The notes: generated by a model from the sequence alone, not told the origin. 64,000 nucleotides of DNA from Cinclus cinclus (GCF_963662255.1 NC_085052.1:7257307-7321306); one strand, 5' to 3'. Positions 1-15,603 are shown, numbered from the stretch's first letter. Translations and numbers: made by a program.

Positions 1-3000
1 GAAAATGTTACTCAAGTTTGCCGAGTTGTAGATCTTTGGAAGAAGATTGAGATATTTTTATGTATTTGTTTGGATGAAAGAAATAGCTAAAAATAAGCCT
101 TTTGAAGCATCTAAACACCTCAACATGTCATTAGTAATGCAATTAGTCATACCTCCTTTATGGCCCTGTGATTTCAAGGGAACAGTGTAGGAGAAAGAAA
201 GGTTCAGGACAATAGTGCAGCAACAGAACATCTGTAAATTAGCAAGTATTTTTTATTAGATAATTAGCAACTGGAAAAGTAGCACATGCAAATATTCTAA
301 TGGAATAACTCCCACTAGCATGCATTTAAATGGCATTCACAAACTAAGCCAAGAGCACCTGAGGTGTTAAAGCCTTAAAATTGCATATTTTAGCACAACA
401 GAAGAAGAAGGCTAATGAGTTAGGTGTATATTATTCTTACATGCTTATAATAATCCCTTAGCTAGCAAGTTTTAATTTTTTTCAAGGTGTTATAAAAATT
501 ACAAGAATAAGTATTAGTCAGAGGTACCTTTTCAGTTATATCTTCAAATACCAGCAGGACTAATCCTCAGGTAAAATAGCAAAAGCTTATTGCTATCATG
601 TTTCATTTCAAAGGATTTGAGCAAGGAAATAATTTCAGATGATTAAATCAGTTCATTTTGAAAGAATTTGCATGGAAAAATTGCACTTGTTACAAAAGTT
701 TGTTGCATTTCTCATAAATACCTGGGAATCTTTTCATCAAATTAAGGACATATTAAAGAAATTGGCCCCGAGTTCTAGGACTCAGCAATTAAGAAGCGAG
801 TTGTTGAGCACCACAGATGAGTTTCTTTGTCCTGACCTTGAGCAAGGAGTCATTGTGAAGTATCATCACTGCATTTATACCGTGAGTAGTGTAGGAAGAC
901 TGTGTCCCTCACACTTCATCATGCATCACTGAACTGTAACAAACTCTGACAGGTATAGAGGGTATCTCTAAATATTATGACACTCTGCTAGTGACAGCTG
1001 GAAAAGAAAAGCTGGACACAATCACAATTCTCACATTTACTGGAAAAGATGAGCTGCCATCCACAGCAAACACATTTCAGGAAATGCTAACGAATAAATT
1101 TTTAAAATTTTTTAAATGTCTCATTTCCTGACATTTTAAAATGCAGAAAAGCACCAGTTACAAACTGCAGATGCTTTTACTGTCAGCAATTAGTCTTCAT
1201 GTCTTATCTCTAACATCGTCATAGAAACCACTGCTGAAAAAACCCAAAAAACCCCTAAAAATCTAGAAAATCCAACAACCTTGCTCAATTAAAAAACAAA
1301 CCATGGTAAAGGTCACTTGCCAAAGCAATAATGTTTTTGTAACAATTGCATATGAGGACTCAAGCTTGGAATGTCACAGAGGTATTCAAAGAGTATACTT
1401 TTGGCAAATTGAGTTTTCTCATTAACCATAAGTATTTCCAAAGTAATTTAATTAAATATTCATTTCAAAATTAGAAAATTACATTCAAGTACTGCATCAC
1501 ATATAGATGACAAGTACACAAAGGACAACTGCATCTTCCCACCAGTGCTCACTTCAGCTTACAATTTCTCTTTAATTATTTTGATGATTGTGCATTTAAT
1601 TCAAAGCATACACTGCTGTAAGCTCAACCACTCTGTTCAAATATAAATGCTCTGAGATGTACAAACATCTACTCTTTTCTAGTTCAACAGAAGGACAATT
1701 CACCCAAAGAAATATTCTGGTATTATCCAAAGTAACATTAAAATCTCGGACATCACAACTTTTCTCTCAGCCAACCAGGTATGTGCTACACACACCTGTT
1801 GAACTCAATGCTCCCTTAAAAGCTGCTGCTTTACTTGCTTGATGAAATATAGAGATTTTCCTTCACAAAAAAAGAATATTTATTTCTAAAAAGGGTTACT
1901 AAACCGTAGTTTAATTCCAGACACATAACTTTTTAATGCAGCTATGCAATAAACCAGCATGCTGGAACAACCCAAATTTTTAATCATTATGAAGTGAGAA
2001 ATGAGCATTCAAAAGGCTTCTATTTATGCTTTCTAATTATTTTTTTCTAAATACATTTTTGTTTGTATGGAGATACAGTTACATACAAATTATTCAGAGG
2101 TTATAACAATCATGGGTATGTCTGCTGTAGCTGATTTTTGCAGAATCAGAAACAGCTTGTTTTAATAGCATCAGCTAATTCTATTACATTATTCAATTTA
2201 TTGCTTTTAAATATTTTGATTTAAAAAATCTTTAATCTCAGGGAGTGCACATATCACCACAAATACTTCTTTTCCATTTTACCTCAAATGTTTTCCTGCA
2301 ATTTACATTATTCTAAACATTCTGCCAAATCATTACTTTTGATGCTTCATTGAGTTGATTTTACTTGGAACTTTCTCAGAAAAAATTCTTCTGGGATGCT
2401 TTTTCTTTTATTTTATGAATGTGTGAGGGGGGGAGGGGGAAAAGAGAAAAATAATTTAACTGCTTAGGTTGTTCCTTTATTAGGCATTTAAAGGGAGATT
2501 AATTTCCTGAAAGTTCCAATTCTGCTTTTTGGCTGTCTTCTAAGAGAAGCTGAAGTTAAACACTTGAAACTCCAATCTGACTTACTGACCTTGCCAAGAA
2601 TGTCAAAACATCTCACCTTTGTAGAAAATCAGTTCAATTTTATTAACTTATGAACATTTCCAGCCAGCAGACCGGAATATGTTGACAGCACTTTTCATAC
2701 TATTTGGGGCATGAGATATTTTTACTTATAGCTATTTATAATTCTGATCTGGATGCAGGGAAAAGAAATGGGATGGTTCATTTAATGTCTTCAGCAAAAC
2801 TAGTGTCTAAAGGGATATTTATTAGGAATGCTTCATCTTAAGTTCCCTGCACATACATAGAATTTCATGAGTTTTTCCTTCCTTTTCCCATTTTTCACTA
2901 AACCTTCCTTACTCCTTAGCAAATTGAATTGGGATAGAATTAATAATAAAGTAACAGAGAGACAAATAAATCAAATGTACATTAGAGGTAGCCGACAAAG

Positions 3001-6000
3001 TCAGTCCTGAATCTTTTCCAAGACCTCACCTTTTCTTTAAGTTCTTAATGCTAAACTTAAAATTCCTAACATGGGCTTTTAAAAAGTCCTCAGGATCCAA
3101 CAAGTTGAAAAACATGGGTAGAAAAAAGTGGAAAGAAGTGAAGAGCAGAACAGTAAAGAAATGGAGGAGGAAAAAAGGTAAAAATGTGTGTACAGAGAGA
3201 TGGAAACAGTAAGTAGATAACACTCAGATCTTCACTTCAACTCACTGCATATGGTGATGTATTACTGTCACATCTGTCTTCTTCTGTTAAAAACTGGTAC
3301 CTACTAATGATCAAAGGACTTTGAAGTCTTATGGTTTAAAAGTTTCTAAAGAAAAGCTAATCCCTGAGTCAACAAGAGCCAAAGAACTACATACCAGACT
3401 GTTAAACCCCCTGATTTTCCTTTGCTTATTCATCTTTTCCATATGAATGAAACCCTAAGTGAGGAACATACAGTTCACTTGTTGAGTGAATTCATGCAAA
3501 TTCAACAAACAGCAGTAGAACAACAGAGCTGCGTTTTTTTCCCCAGATTCTATATGATAAATCTACATGCTTGACTGCTCTGTGTGTAACAACATTTTCA
3601 GCAATTAGATGGCCGCATTCTCCTTAAGCAGATGGAACAGAGGTTAATGACACTTGAAACTGCCATATTAAAGGCATTTTTATGGTGACCACTTGTTTTA
3701 CTCCCTTCAGTGCAGTGGAAAATGGAGTTTGACAGAGATGACAGGTGACCTGAGGTTCACTGGAAAGCAGCAGCTAGTATCCTGTGTTCTTGGTTTTCAC
3801 TTCTGAGTGCTTCTTCCACTCAAGAGGTCTTCAGAGAGGATTATGGATCCGAAATTAATTTAGCTCTCTTTATTCTTCTTCTGAGATTTCTCAAAAATTC
3901 AACATCTTATTTTAAATATTTAACAGTAGCTTTCTGAGAATTTCTGCATTTCAATTTTTAACATTTACACTGAATAAAGACGTAATGCTGGTTTTCAAGG
4001 CCTATTTCTTGCATTTTGGGCTTGTATTTCACTCAAAGTCGGGGTTTAAAATAAAACCCAAGATTTTTCTTTTGTTTAAGTCTAACCATATACGTGTTAC
4101 GAACACTTGACTACCACACGTAAAACTCATATGACTGTGCACTGAAACTTTCTAAAAGGCAAGATCTCTGTGACATTAAAACTACGCTTGATAGTACCCC
4201 TGTACTTAATGATCTGTTAGATATCCTTTTATTTCTCTGTTTCAGAGGGTTTATAGCTTCAGGACACATTCCTTGCAATCTGAAGCTAAGCATATAGGAT
4301 AGCAATCCAGGAAGAATTTTATTAGGCATATGATCAAACCTCCTATAAAACAGATTTTAAATAAAAATCTCTTTTTATGCTTTTATCTAAAATGGGAGAT
4401 TAACAAGAATTTTGTTAGCACCTATCTATAACAATTTTTTTCACCGTGAAATGATTCTGAATATAAGAAATGATACTGTAGAATATAAAAAACCCCCAAT
4501 ATTTTGCTACAAAGGACTTGGTATGTATTGATCTTTCTTATTACTATTTAATTAAATGTTGCAGCAGTGGTGAAAACCACAAAACTGAAATGAACTTTAT
4601 CTCATAAATAATTTCTGGGTCAAAAGATGCACAGATATCAAACCCAAGACTTTTCACTATAGGTGCAATTATGAATAAATACTTTGGATGGAAGTATTGC
4701 ACAAATTTCTATAGGACCTGAGTAGAAGGAAATTGGCAAAGCAGAAAGATGGGAGACACATAAAATTCCATTTGCATTGGTCAAACACAGTAGCTTGGTT
4801 TTGAAGTTTGTCCCCTATAGTCCCCTCCTTCAGCTGCAAAAAAGTTTTGGTGCAGTAAATTTGCTTTGGAGGAAACCACACCAGAAACTCTGTTTTCTTT
4901 GTGCACCTTCAATCCCAGGGGGAGTGCAAGTGTCCTGAGCCACCTGAGACTGGTCTTTTGGAAAAACTGTACAGCTGTACACAGTAGGATTGCAGAGCAC
5001 AGGAAAAGTTAAATAAATCTGTATTTCTAGTCCTGGCTAAAATAAAAAAAATATATTAATATTCCCAAAGAAATATTTTTAAATCCCTTAACTTTATCAC
5101 CACAATTGGAACAATATATAAACCATTTCTGGGACTGCAAATTTTACCCCATAGATGTAAATTTCTCAAAAGCATTCTAACTTCCTGCAAAATACATTGT
5201 TATATAATAATGTGACTCAAATTACTGCAAACCTCTTTATCATGATGGAAAGAGTAGTATTTTTAATGTGTCTGAATAAGAAATACTTATGAAACATCCT
5301 GATCTTTTCAGTCACATAATGCAAGTGTGCACATTAATGAAATTTACAGAATTCAACTTATATAATCGGCTAATGAAAGTATCCAAAATTATCACTGTTA
5401 TTCCAAAGAATGTTTATTTTCATCTGATAGAATTTGGTTGTCCCTAAGGTGGTAGAGTGGCTGCTCTTCTGAACAGGCATTCCAGTGGGACACGGGGACT
5501 GCTTTGTTGCACTTTGTTGCAGAGTGATGAGTCTAAAATATGTTTGTCAATATTTTGTTGAAGTGAAGCCTGAAAATGCTCCAAGCCCCTGCTAAATAGT
5601 TTTTCATCAGAAAACACAGCATCATCTCTGGAAACAGTAACAGCTGTTACTGTTATCCCCGTGGTTTGGAGCACGGGAGTCCTCAGGTGGGAGGACAGGA
5701 GCTCTCCTCTCAGCATTGCCACTGACTGCTATTGATTGCTCTGTCCACATCGAGCCCTTCACGTTGAAGAGATCTCATTTCTCTTGCCCTACAAAGCAGA
5801 AAGTTTGGATTGCACATTGTTCACTTCTGGCAATGCTCACATTACAAACTCAATTTCCACCGCAGCAGTTCCAAGTTTTATTCACTTAGCCACTCAGAAC
5901 AAACATTCCTCAATTATGAAATTGTACTGAAGGCACTTAGATAGCAGTACAAAGAGTACTCTTTTGTACCAGTTCAGAGCCTTCCTACATGATGCAAGGA

Positions 6001-6837
6001 AAAACATATTAATGTATATGGAAAAGGGAAAAAAAAAAACAACAGGTTCTTTGCTGAATGGGAATTTAGGAAGCTCCAGAGATGCTGATTTAGCAACTAC
6101 TTTTGCGAGTGTTGCTAATTTTCAGCTGACAATAGCATTGAAAACTGGAGTGGCAAACATTTGCAAAGCTGTATTTCTTTATGTAGGTTTAATGGGTATC
6201 AAAGCCCTGCTTTGACATCTTTTGAAGACCTGAGCCCCACTTCAGGAAAATGAAATTAATCACAGATCCATTTAGAACTGAGAAAAATCTGTCAATGGTT
6301 TAATTATGTTCCTGTATAAGGCTTTGCTTCTTTCCCCGTCACTTCAGGGCATCCCTCTAGGTTGTCCTTTTTCACATAAAAACCCCCCAAAACAACTAAC
6401 CTATGGTTCTTTTCAAATACTTCCTTCTTAATAAACTCATGGTTATGCTCAAGTGAACATTGCTTTCAAGTGTTTACAAGGAAACAGAAAGCATATTTGT
6501 AAACTATGAATCTGTCCATTTCTGTAGGTACAAAATAATCTGAATGCTTTTGGGAACAAGACAAATGTTAAGGGTTCAAATCCCTTTATTCCCATATCAT
6601 AAAGTCCCACCACCCTTAGGCACAGGTACAGAAACATGTCTCGCTTGCAGCTCACAGAGAAGGAGAAGTGGAAGCAGGAGAGAGGAAAAATAAGCCAGTA
6701 GATTTTTTCCTCAATTCTTCCCTAACCCTACAGCTTCATCACTCATAAGCCTTCCTCAAATCCACAGGTCTTCTAAAAATCTCTACACACTCACCACTTA
6801 AGGCCCCTCACACAACACTCAGCTTCACTCTGTATCC

Positions 6838-7030
6838 CTAAGAACGCCCTGGACAATCCCTTCTCCTCCCTCCTGTGTTCCCTGCCCCTTCAGCTGGACA
6901 CGCAGCTCGTGCTGCAGCCAGGTTTGGGTGACATGTCCCCTGGCTAGGGAGCTGCTTAGGGGACAGAACAGATAAATATTCAGCTCTGCTGGCTCTTCTC
7001 TCATAAATCTGAGCTTCCTTCCCCTGCAAA
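6838..7030. other. GC-richer intronic patch, unidentified
   Basis: Pyrimidine-rich start (ccttctcctccctcctgtg) followed by a GC-rich stretch with cacgcagctcgtgctgcag. The minus-strand open frame shows no recognised family. Nothing more can be said. Confidence 0.25.
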
Positions 7031-8173
7031 GAGAAAGTTACAACCTCTTGGTAGAAATAGTGAACTTTTGGACATGGTACCTAAGTAATGCAGTTGCAGT
7101 AGGCAGCCAGGCCCAGAAACAATTACTGACAGTCAGCAGACAGAGTATTTGCATAAATGTATTTTTCAGGACACTAAGCTAAAATGTGATATTGGAAGCT
7201 GTGGAACTGTTTTAAAGGAAGGGAAATGAGCATAGTTATGAATTGTGGTGATTTTCAATATTATGACAATGAAACTAAGTGCCAGCTTTCTCTCTTTATA
7301 TTGCATTCAAAACTGCTCAGCTGAGAAGTGAACTTTGCAGTGGATGGAAAGCTGCTGCAATAGAAGCCTCTCACTGTGCAAAAACTGTTGTTCCTTTTTT
7401 GATGTTTCAGTTGTCTATCTAAATAAAATCACCCAGTGCAAATGTGCATTAGGAAGCATATGGTATGTAAATAAATAGCAGGAAGCTTATGCTAAACAAA
7501 CTTCTACTTCCTCTCTTCCAACCTTTCTTCCTTTCCAAGTTGACCTTAAGCATACTTGGAATGAAAACCAGTTTCTCAGTGATGTGTTTATACATGATAA
7601 GAGACAATCAGGCCTAGTCCAGTGAGGTCAAGTTAGACATTGCCATTATGACTGACAGTTAACATAAATAACATAAATAATACTTCATCCTCCTTAGCTC
7701 TATGTATCTTTCCCTAGGATGAGGGTGACAGGAATGTGCAAAATTACTTGAGGTGAGACAAAAGTCACACAGCATTGTAGGATTAGGTCTCTCAGAAGGA
7801 CCCTTTTCCACAGTCTCCTACTAATTGCAGGCAATCACAGAGAAGTTTAGCCTTAGTGAATCCTTTCTCTTCCACCCACCTGAGCGACAGCCAGGAAACT
7901 GCACTGGACTGCAAGGCTCTCTTAACTCATTTCAATCAGCTGAAGGAGGACACAGGACGAGCTAACACATCTTCTGTGTTCCCATTTCAGCAAAACATAT
8001 CCATGGCTTCATTTGCATGCCTAAGTTCTAAGAAAGGCTGTGTGTGGACCAGAGTAACTGAAAGATTATTCCTGTCCTTCACATGTCACAAAGCATTAGT
8101 GCTGAAGCAAGTTCAGCAGTGACACCCCTGAGAGTCCAATGATTGTGAGAGAGCCAAGATGTATGTTTGACTG

Positions 8174-8201
8174 CCTAATATACTGTACCTAATATACTGT
8201 A
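8174..8201. repeat. Perfect 14-bp tandem duplication
   Basis: The 14-mer cctaatatactgta occurs twice head to tail. Probably a replication-slippage duplication. Confidence 0.95.
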
Positions 8202-10739
8202 TATAAAGGGAATTTGCTCTATCACCATTTGCATTATGCAGTATGGCTTTTGCAATACATGTCAGCTGAAGGTACTTTAAAAATGATGCCTCAAATTCAA
8301 TATGAAGTGTTGCTATATGTTCAGAAGTTTTACAGGCTTCAGTTTAAGTAAAACATCATAATCTGCATCATCTCAGTGCCAAAGAAGAAATATATTTTGT
8401 CACTCTAAGGATGAGGTCAACATCAAACTAGTCTCTCACTGTCCTGTCTTTAGAAAAAGGAAATAGCCTCTGTGTTGGGATAGAGAGCTGTAAGTGTCCT
8501 CAGAGTGTCAAGGTGCCATAAAACACAGATTAGAAATGAAGATATGTACAACCACTACAGAACAGTTTAAAATAATCAAGGGTACAGCTCATCCAAGTAA
8601 TACAGATGTGCCCAAGTCAGCTTTGAAGTTAATAGACAAGATTTTCATAATACTATTGGTCAGCAGTATAGAAATAGGTGAGCTGGAATAGCTGGCTGGT
8701 ATTTAGGTAAATATTTTGGTAGCTCTCCTTAATAAACAACACAAAGAAGCAACTCTGTGGTTTGAAGACATGGATTAACTCATCTAATTTTGCATACCAA
8801 AAACACCTTGCACAGGATTTGAGGAGGAAAAGCACACAGAAATGGCTACAGCAAGTTTCTGTACAAAGGAGGATTTCACTCCCATTATCTAACTTACTAA
8901 TAACTTGGAGTATCAGGGCAAAAATAAATGATAGGTCATATCTAAGACATAACCTCAGGACAGAAGAAGAATAATAAAAAGTCCAACAGTTTAATGAACT
9001 ACTGACTAACTCATGGTAACCAACTCTTTTACATGTAACAGTAAGAAAACATGGCCTTGGCTGGCCAGAGAGGACAGTGCTGAATCACATCACTGCACTT
9101 CCTCATCTGAGCCCCTGAGAGTGCACACACTGCAGCTTCCAGCTTCCAAAACTGAGACACTTCATCCACTCAAGCATCTCTCAATACAAGCAATACACTT
9201 CAAGACAACTGTGTTCTACATTAATTATAAGAATTAGAAACCCATCACTAAATTGTTGATATAATTGAATGTATGACAAACGATGAATCAGCTCACAAAA
9301 AAATGTGAATCACAAATGTCACCCCTGGAAAAAATACTGGTTAATCTAAGGTTTCTACTCCAGCCAGAAAAGATCCTGCTTAGGTTTACATCCTGGTGAT
9401 TCATTTGGTGGAAGGAAAAATAATTGTTTCTGCTCTTTCACAAAAATGCAGTTTGTGCAGTGTCATCAGTACGTCAACAATTTATATTTGTTTTACTGCA
9501 CAAAGGAGTTTCAAATCAATTTCAAAGGCTGTACATTTGAAAGGCAGCCAGCTGGCTATTCAGAACTTTCAGTGTGGTTGCCTTTATGTTACCAAGCAAA
9601 TAAATAGACAGCCAAACGTAAAGGGAATTTACAGCAGTTAATTAGCAAATGCCATTGTCCTACTAAACAGAAATTATTTCCACACAGTTGGATACCACTC
9701 CCCTTAACAGACCTTCTTCATGATACTTCTTTCATAAAATGTCTACATTTTTCTGTACCCTTTTAGCATATTTGTTTATTGAAAAACTGGCATTCAGATG
9801 GCTATCTAAATGTGTCACAATGGGCCACATAAGGGAACAAAATGCTTAGTTTCTTTCAAATGCTGTAATAAGGCATTTGCTAAAATCTGGGGGAAAAAAG
9901 ATTCAGAGACATGTTTTATTCTGCAAGATGTGTTAATAGCAGAGTGCAGCTTCATGAAAGGAAAATAAATCAGTCTTAAATCTGTAGATCCATGTCAGCT
10001 ATACCAAAACCAGTAAGATGTGTCTCTTATTATTGCCCCACCCAGGCTGCCTTCCAAGCCTTGGAGGTTCTATCCTCAGTCACTTATGTGCCCATACATT
10101 TCTACACAAAACAAACAGTATACGGGAACTCAACCATTGTAATATAGAGAAACTTGGAAAAAGTGGGGTTTTAAACCTCCCCTTGCACTTATTTTCCTTC
10201 ATATGCTAGCATTTGGCTTGCACTGTCTCCTATTCCACAATTTCCAATCCTCCTCCCACAGCTGAAGGAAAAAAGCACTTTCATTCTAGTCAAGAACAGA
10301 TTTTTGCAGTAACTTTGTCCCTGAAGCCATACCTGAAACCCCCTTCTCCTGTGCAGAAAATGCCTTCCCTTTCTGAAGGCAAGACTACAACAGGATTCTT
10401 ATCTAGACTAAAATTGGAATACCTGAGTTCAAAGCAAACAGCAGCCCTGGCATGTGGCTGTGTGATCCTGAGACTGGAGTGCTGCTATGGCTGACAGGGA
10501 TTTGGAACTACTCATAGTCTGTTTTACCAGCTGTCTCTTCATAAGAGACAAGTTTTACTGCTTGGATATGCTGATCCTTGCACATAAAAACCTCAGTGTT
10601 AAAGTCAATAAAAATTTTGCTTTGCCGATTTCATGGATTAAAAAAAACAAACATAAAGCAATCCACAAAGATGTGAACTTCATCTCATCTGTTACCTGCT
10701 AGGGAGGCAGCACCTCATCTCAAAATCAGGTGATTTTGC

Positions 10740-10835
10740 TGAGGTGGATCTGCATGGACTCGGGTGATGCTCAGTGGTGGACTTGGAAGTGCCAGGTTAA
10801 CAGAGGTTTTTTTCCAACCTAAATGATTCTGGCTT
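10740..10835 (+). mobile_element. CR1 LINE 3'-end fragment
   Basis: About 95 bases resemble the 3' end of an avian CR1. A segment reading ggtggacttggaagtg is followed by ttttttccaacctaaatg and attctgg, which parallels the conserved 'ggacttgatgatct...ttccaacctaaatgattct' ending. Nothing of the reverse-transcriptase region is present, as expected for a strongly 5'-truncated copy. It lies antisense to the host gene. The left boundary is approximate. Confidence 0.75.
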
Positions 10836-13800
10836 GATCTTGCTGTGCTCCTTTCCTACTACTATTTTTATTTGTTTCCAATACTCTTGTACATCATTTT
10901 ACCCTACTTATTTTCCCCCATATGTTTTCCTCCACTACCTTGCCAGCTTGCTTCTTCCTTTAGGTTTCTTTTAAGGCACAAGACCTAGATTTCAATTTTT
11001 TTGAAGTCTGGCCAAGTAACAAAGAAGGAACTGTGTCAGCAATAATTAAAAAAAACAGGGAAAAAGATCAGGAAGTTTCCAAGGCAATCAAGATTTCAAC
11101 TTATATTCAAAGGAATGCAATTAAATGCAATCAAATGAACCTAATACAAAAACAATATCATATTATGCATTATAAATATTACTAGTCACTGCTATCACCA
11201 TGTAACATAGAAACTCTCTCCCCTATGAACTTTTTTAAAAAAAATTCGGATAAGCTTTATTATTCTTTCCTTTGTATCTAAAGTAAGTTTCAAATAATAT
11301 CAGCAAATTATTTCTAATTTTTCCAGACAAATGTGGAAAGGAAATGAGAAATCATTTAGCACCCAGAAAATTTCATAACATAGAAAAAAAAGCACATGTG
11401 GGCACACATACATCCATATACACAGATATACACAAGTAAAGGTTTACATGCTCTGTGTAAAGCAACTCTTAGGGAGAAGCTTTCTTTAGGTTCTGGAAAC
11501 AAAAATCCACATTCATGACTGTTATTGCTACTGCTAAAAGAATGTGCAAAATGTTAAGAATATAAACTGACAAGAAAGAGTGTTAAATAGTTACCCATAT
11601 ACTTACTGACCTAGGAGGGGCGTTCTTTTAACCGATTTACTAAGTTCATGGATGTTTTCAAAACGCATTAAAAAACATGATCTTTGCAATGCCTGTGAGA
11701 TGATGCATAATATATACTAGTCCTCAATTCACAGGTGTGTTACAAATGGAAAAAAGTTAAAGTTAAGAAAAAAGAAAAATCAAATTTGTTCAAAACAACA
11801 ATCTTTTTTGGCCCCTTAAAAAAATTGATCCACAATATATTACAGAAATTTTTATCCACCTAAAATTACAAAGGTACTACTGCTTTTAATGTGTTTTGTT
11901 TTTTTAAGTCAGACTGCTTCATAAAACATAAAGAAGCACACTGTGTTCGCTCTTAGAAGCTAAAGAAATTTCAGAAGTATTGGCTTTTTTTTAATATATA
12001 TTTGCAGTCATTTTTAATGTTTTACCATCAATAGATCGGCCAATGTATAAAATCAATCTTTAATTCCATGACAGGAAAAGAATTCTTGGTTGCTTGCATA
12101 ATTGCTGCAGAAACAGTGGCTGCCCTAATGGCACCACTGAGGTTGTAGGACTATAGCATGTGCTGCAACACAGAAATGCTGTTAAAAATGGATCATTTCC
12201 ATTCCTTCACTGGCACAGTGTTTCTAAACTATGATGTCACTCTGCATTACACACAGAGTTGTTAGGAGAATAATGTGTTAAAAATAAAGAAAAATAAGCA
12301 TGGAAAATGAAGAATTCAAGCAGAGGACTAAGAGCAAAGGTCAGTGTGAAAACAAGGAAAACCTCAGAGATCTAAGGTTAGAACAGTGAAACAAAAGGAA
12401 AACATGGAGTGAAAGTAGAGGCCTGCTTGAGACCTTGATAAAGCTCCAAGTGGCTCTGCTGATACGAGCTTGTTCAACACGAGGAACACAAGTGCAATTC
12501 ATACGCCTGAATAAGCCAGCTAATCTCGTTAGGGTATGCATTCATGTAAAATTAGTCTTGCATCTCTGTCTCAAAGAAACACTTAGATCTTTTTAATTTT
12601 TATGGCCTAGGGCAGTAAAGGATTGTAATCATTTAACAATCGGGCTCTTTGCAACTCAGAGCTGTTCTTGAGGGTGCTGCGGCCCACACTTCCAACCCAA
12701 CAATGGTCAAGCTGAACTCATTTGGTTTGACTCCCTGTGTGCTGTGCTTCACATTCTTGGAGCTCATTTTGCTGCTCAGGCTTCCTGACAGAGATCTAAC
12801 ACACAGGCTGTGCCAGCTGCAATTCTGCCCATCGCAGAAAAAACCCTGATAAACTGTGGCAACAGAGAGAGCCTGCTGCCCCAAGTCCCAACATGATCAC
12901 ATAATTATTGACCACGTTCTCTTGACCTTTCGACTGCTAGTTCAGGGCCTTGTCTTATGATTATTCAGTGATTCAGTTATAAAAGACTTCGGTACAAATT
13001 ACACATTTTAACTAAAAACATTTATTCAAGAGCAGAGTGTGTCACAGTAACTTAAAATAAAATCTTACTTGGGAATCTATGTGTTTATTATCACAGTAGC
13101 TATGCTGCTGGGCTTCTGTAGATTATCAAGCCCATGAGATTTCAGCAATGGGATGGCAAAAAACCCTAAGTAGCAGAGTAAGCAAAATGTACCCCAAACT
13201 TTCAGATAAATTTAAAATTAAACTGAGTGAAACAAACTAAAACCTTGCAATTTTTTATTAAATGAGGCTACTTTGCATGCTTGCAATAAATGAAGTAAAC
13301 TATACTCATCATTAGAACAGAGAGTATATCCTAACAGGAATATACCAAACTATAAATAGAACACTGTATTACTCCAACTGTATAAGCCCTCTTCTGTATA
13401 CTCACTGTGGATACTAAGATACAGATAATTAGGATATGGAGGCTAATGCTGCTACTAATTTAAAGAAGCAGGTGAATACACTGTAAATTTGCACTGATGT
13501 ACCAAAGGGCTAAATTTTTTGAAACGGCTATACAATCTCTTTAGTAAAAAATAAACAGTGGCAGATGGATGTCTCTCCTAACATCGACCTCAAAGGAAAC
13601 CCAAGACAATCTAAATTCACAGAAGTCGATGAAAGGATTCCTCAGTGAAAGAGGTCAATATTCCAACAACAGAGAAAGACAGGAATTGTTCATTGAATAG
13701 TAACCCCCACTTTTTTTAACCCCCACTGGACTGAAATATGCTTGTTTATCCTCTGTACACTTGTGTAGGCAGATACTAAACATCTCTGTCAACCTGTGCC

Positions 13801-15207
13801 AATATTGCTCAACTTTTATCTTGAAGATCTGGTAAGAGAGAAGTAGCACAGACTTAATGTCCCTTAAATCCATATTAACCATGACAGATACACTTTCCAT
13901 GTGCAACAGTTCCATTTGCTAGCTGTTGTCTTTGGTCTGTTCTTGAACGTTTGACTCTTTTCCACTGTTTGTTGAGGAAAATTCTAGCAAATGTAAAATA
14001 GCTGCAGTGAGAGAGGAAGAGAGAATCAAACTGAGACTCCAAAAGTTTAGGAAAATATGACTGCATGGCAAATGGATACATGATCAATAACAGAGAGACA
14101 GAGAGAAACACATTATAGAAACGCACTGAGAAATATTCCAGATGTCAGCAATGCTAAGCCTCAGACATCAGATAACAACCACAGGAATACACTCACACTC
14201 AGCTCTACTTTGGGCTGAAGGTTGTTATTGTTCTCTTTCTAGCAAATAATAGATGCAAATACAAATTTGAATTCAGTGGCTTTTTCAATACTGTGGCTTT
14301 TTCCTATGGTTAAAAGTGACATGGAATGAGCTAAGTTGAAACAGGATATTTTCTCACAAGTGCTTATTCCTGAAGGTAAAATTGAGTTGAATGTGGCATA
14401 ATTTTATGTTTACATAGTTCCTATTACAAAATTATATATTATTTTACAAGGCTTGTAAATAGTTTTAGATATCTGGTTCAAATATTTTCTTGTGTAGGTT
14501 ATGTGTTTCAACTAGAAAAGAAAATGAATCTATCAAATCATTGTTAAAAGGTTTTATGGAAGCAAAAGTCAATAGAACATTTAGACCAAAACTTTTATAG
14601 AGACAAATCTGTCAAATCACACAAGTATCAAAAAAGAACAGGTGAAATTAATGACAAGTTCTATACAATATTTTTATAAAGGATCCCGTGGAATTTGCAT
14701 AGCAACTTAAAAGTTTCCAAAATGTACTATACCAGTTTACTCAGCAGTTTGATTTAATTCCAGATTCCTTCTGATATTTCAGAGAAATAAGGGATGTCCC
14801 AGATGAATGAGCAAGATGATGTCCTAAAACCTTGATGTATGCAAGGAAATCACAGCAGCAAGATAAACTCTCTGTGATGGCTTTGATGCTGACAACTCCT
14901 TTCAGCAAAGGACTACCCAGACCACCAAGGAGATGCAGGGTAGAATCAACCCACAGCATCTGAAGCCCCAGAGGAAACCAGATTATAATGTCTCTATTGT
15001 GAAAAAAATGAAATTATTAGCATGCATTTACATTAAAAACAGATTAAGATTTTTTTTTTTCATACAAATGGAAAGTACTTCTGTTAGTAAAACCAAAAGA
15101 ATCTGTCCCATTCCAAGTCGTACTCACTAGGAGTGAAAAACCTAGAAACACTTTAGTCATTGCCATGCACGTGGTAGGACACTTTTATAATCTGGAAAGA
15201 AGGCCTG

Positions 15208-15235
15208 TTTTGCCACTTTTGCCACTTTTTGCCAC
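15208..15235. repeat. Three tandem copies of TTTTGCCAC
   Basis: Nine-base unit ttttgccac three times in a row, the last with one extra T. Confidence 0.95.
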
Positions 15236-15603
15236 AGGAATGTCTATTCAATCAAATGTCACAATATCCACATGATTAAGATCCTGCTACTAGGACAGAA
15301 CAAAACATGTAACACATAAATGACATTCAAGCAGATTTAATGAAGCTTTGATCTGTGGGTTTTGTCCTTTTCCTTCACTCATAAGGATATCTGATTCCCT
15401 TGGGTTCTCTTTGTGAGCCCTGATGTGTCAGGGATGGGTTATTGCATCTCTGCACAGAGTGGTTTGTTGGTTACTGCCAACCAATCAAACACGGGTTGTG
15501 TTCTGGTCCCTCTCTCAGTGAGACAAATAGGATGGGTCTCAGTCCTCTAAATAGCCACTTATTTCCTCACATTTGTTGAAGTTCATTATCCTTGCTATTT
15601 CTC

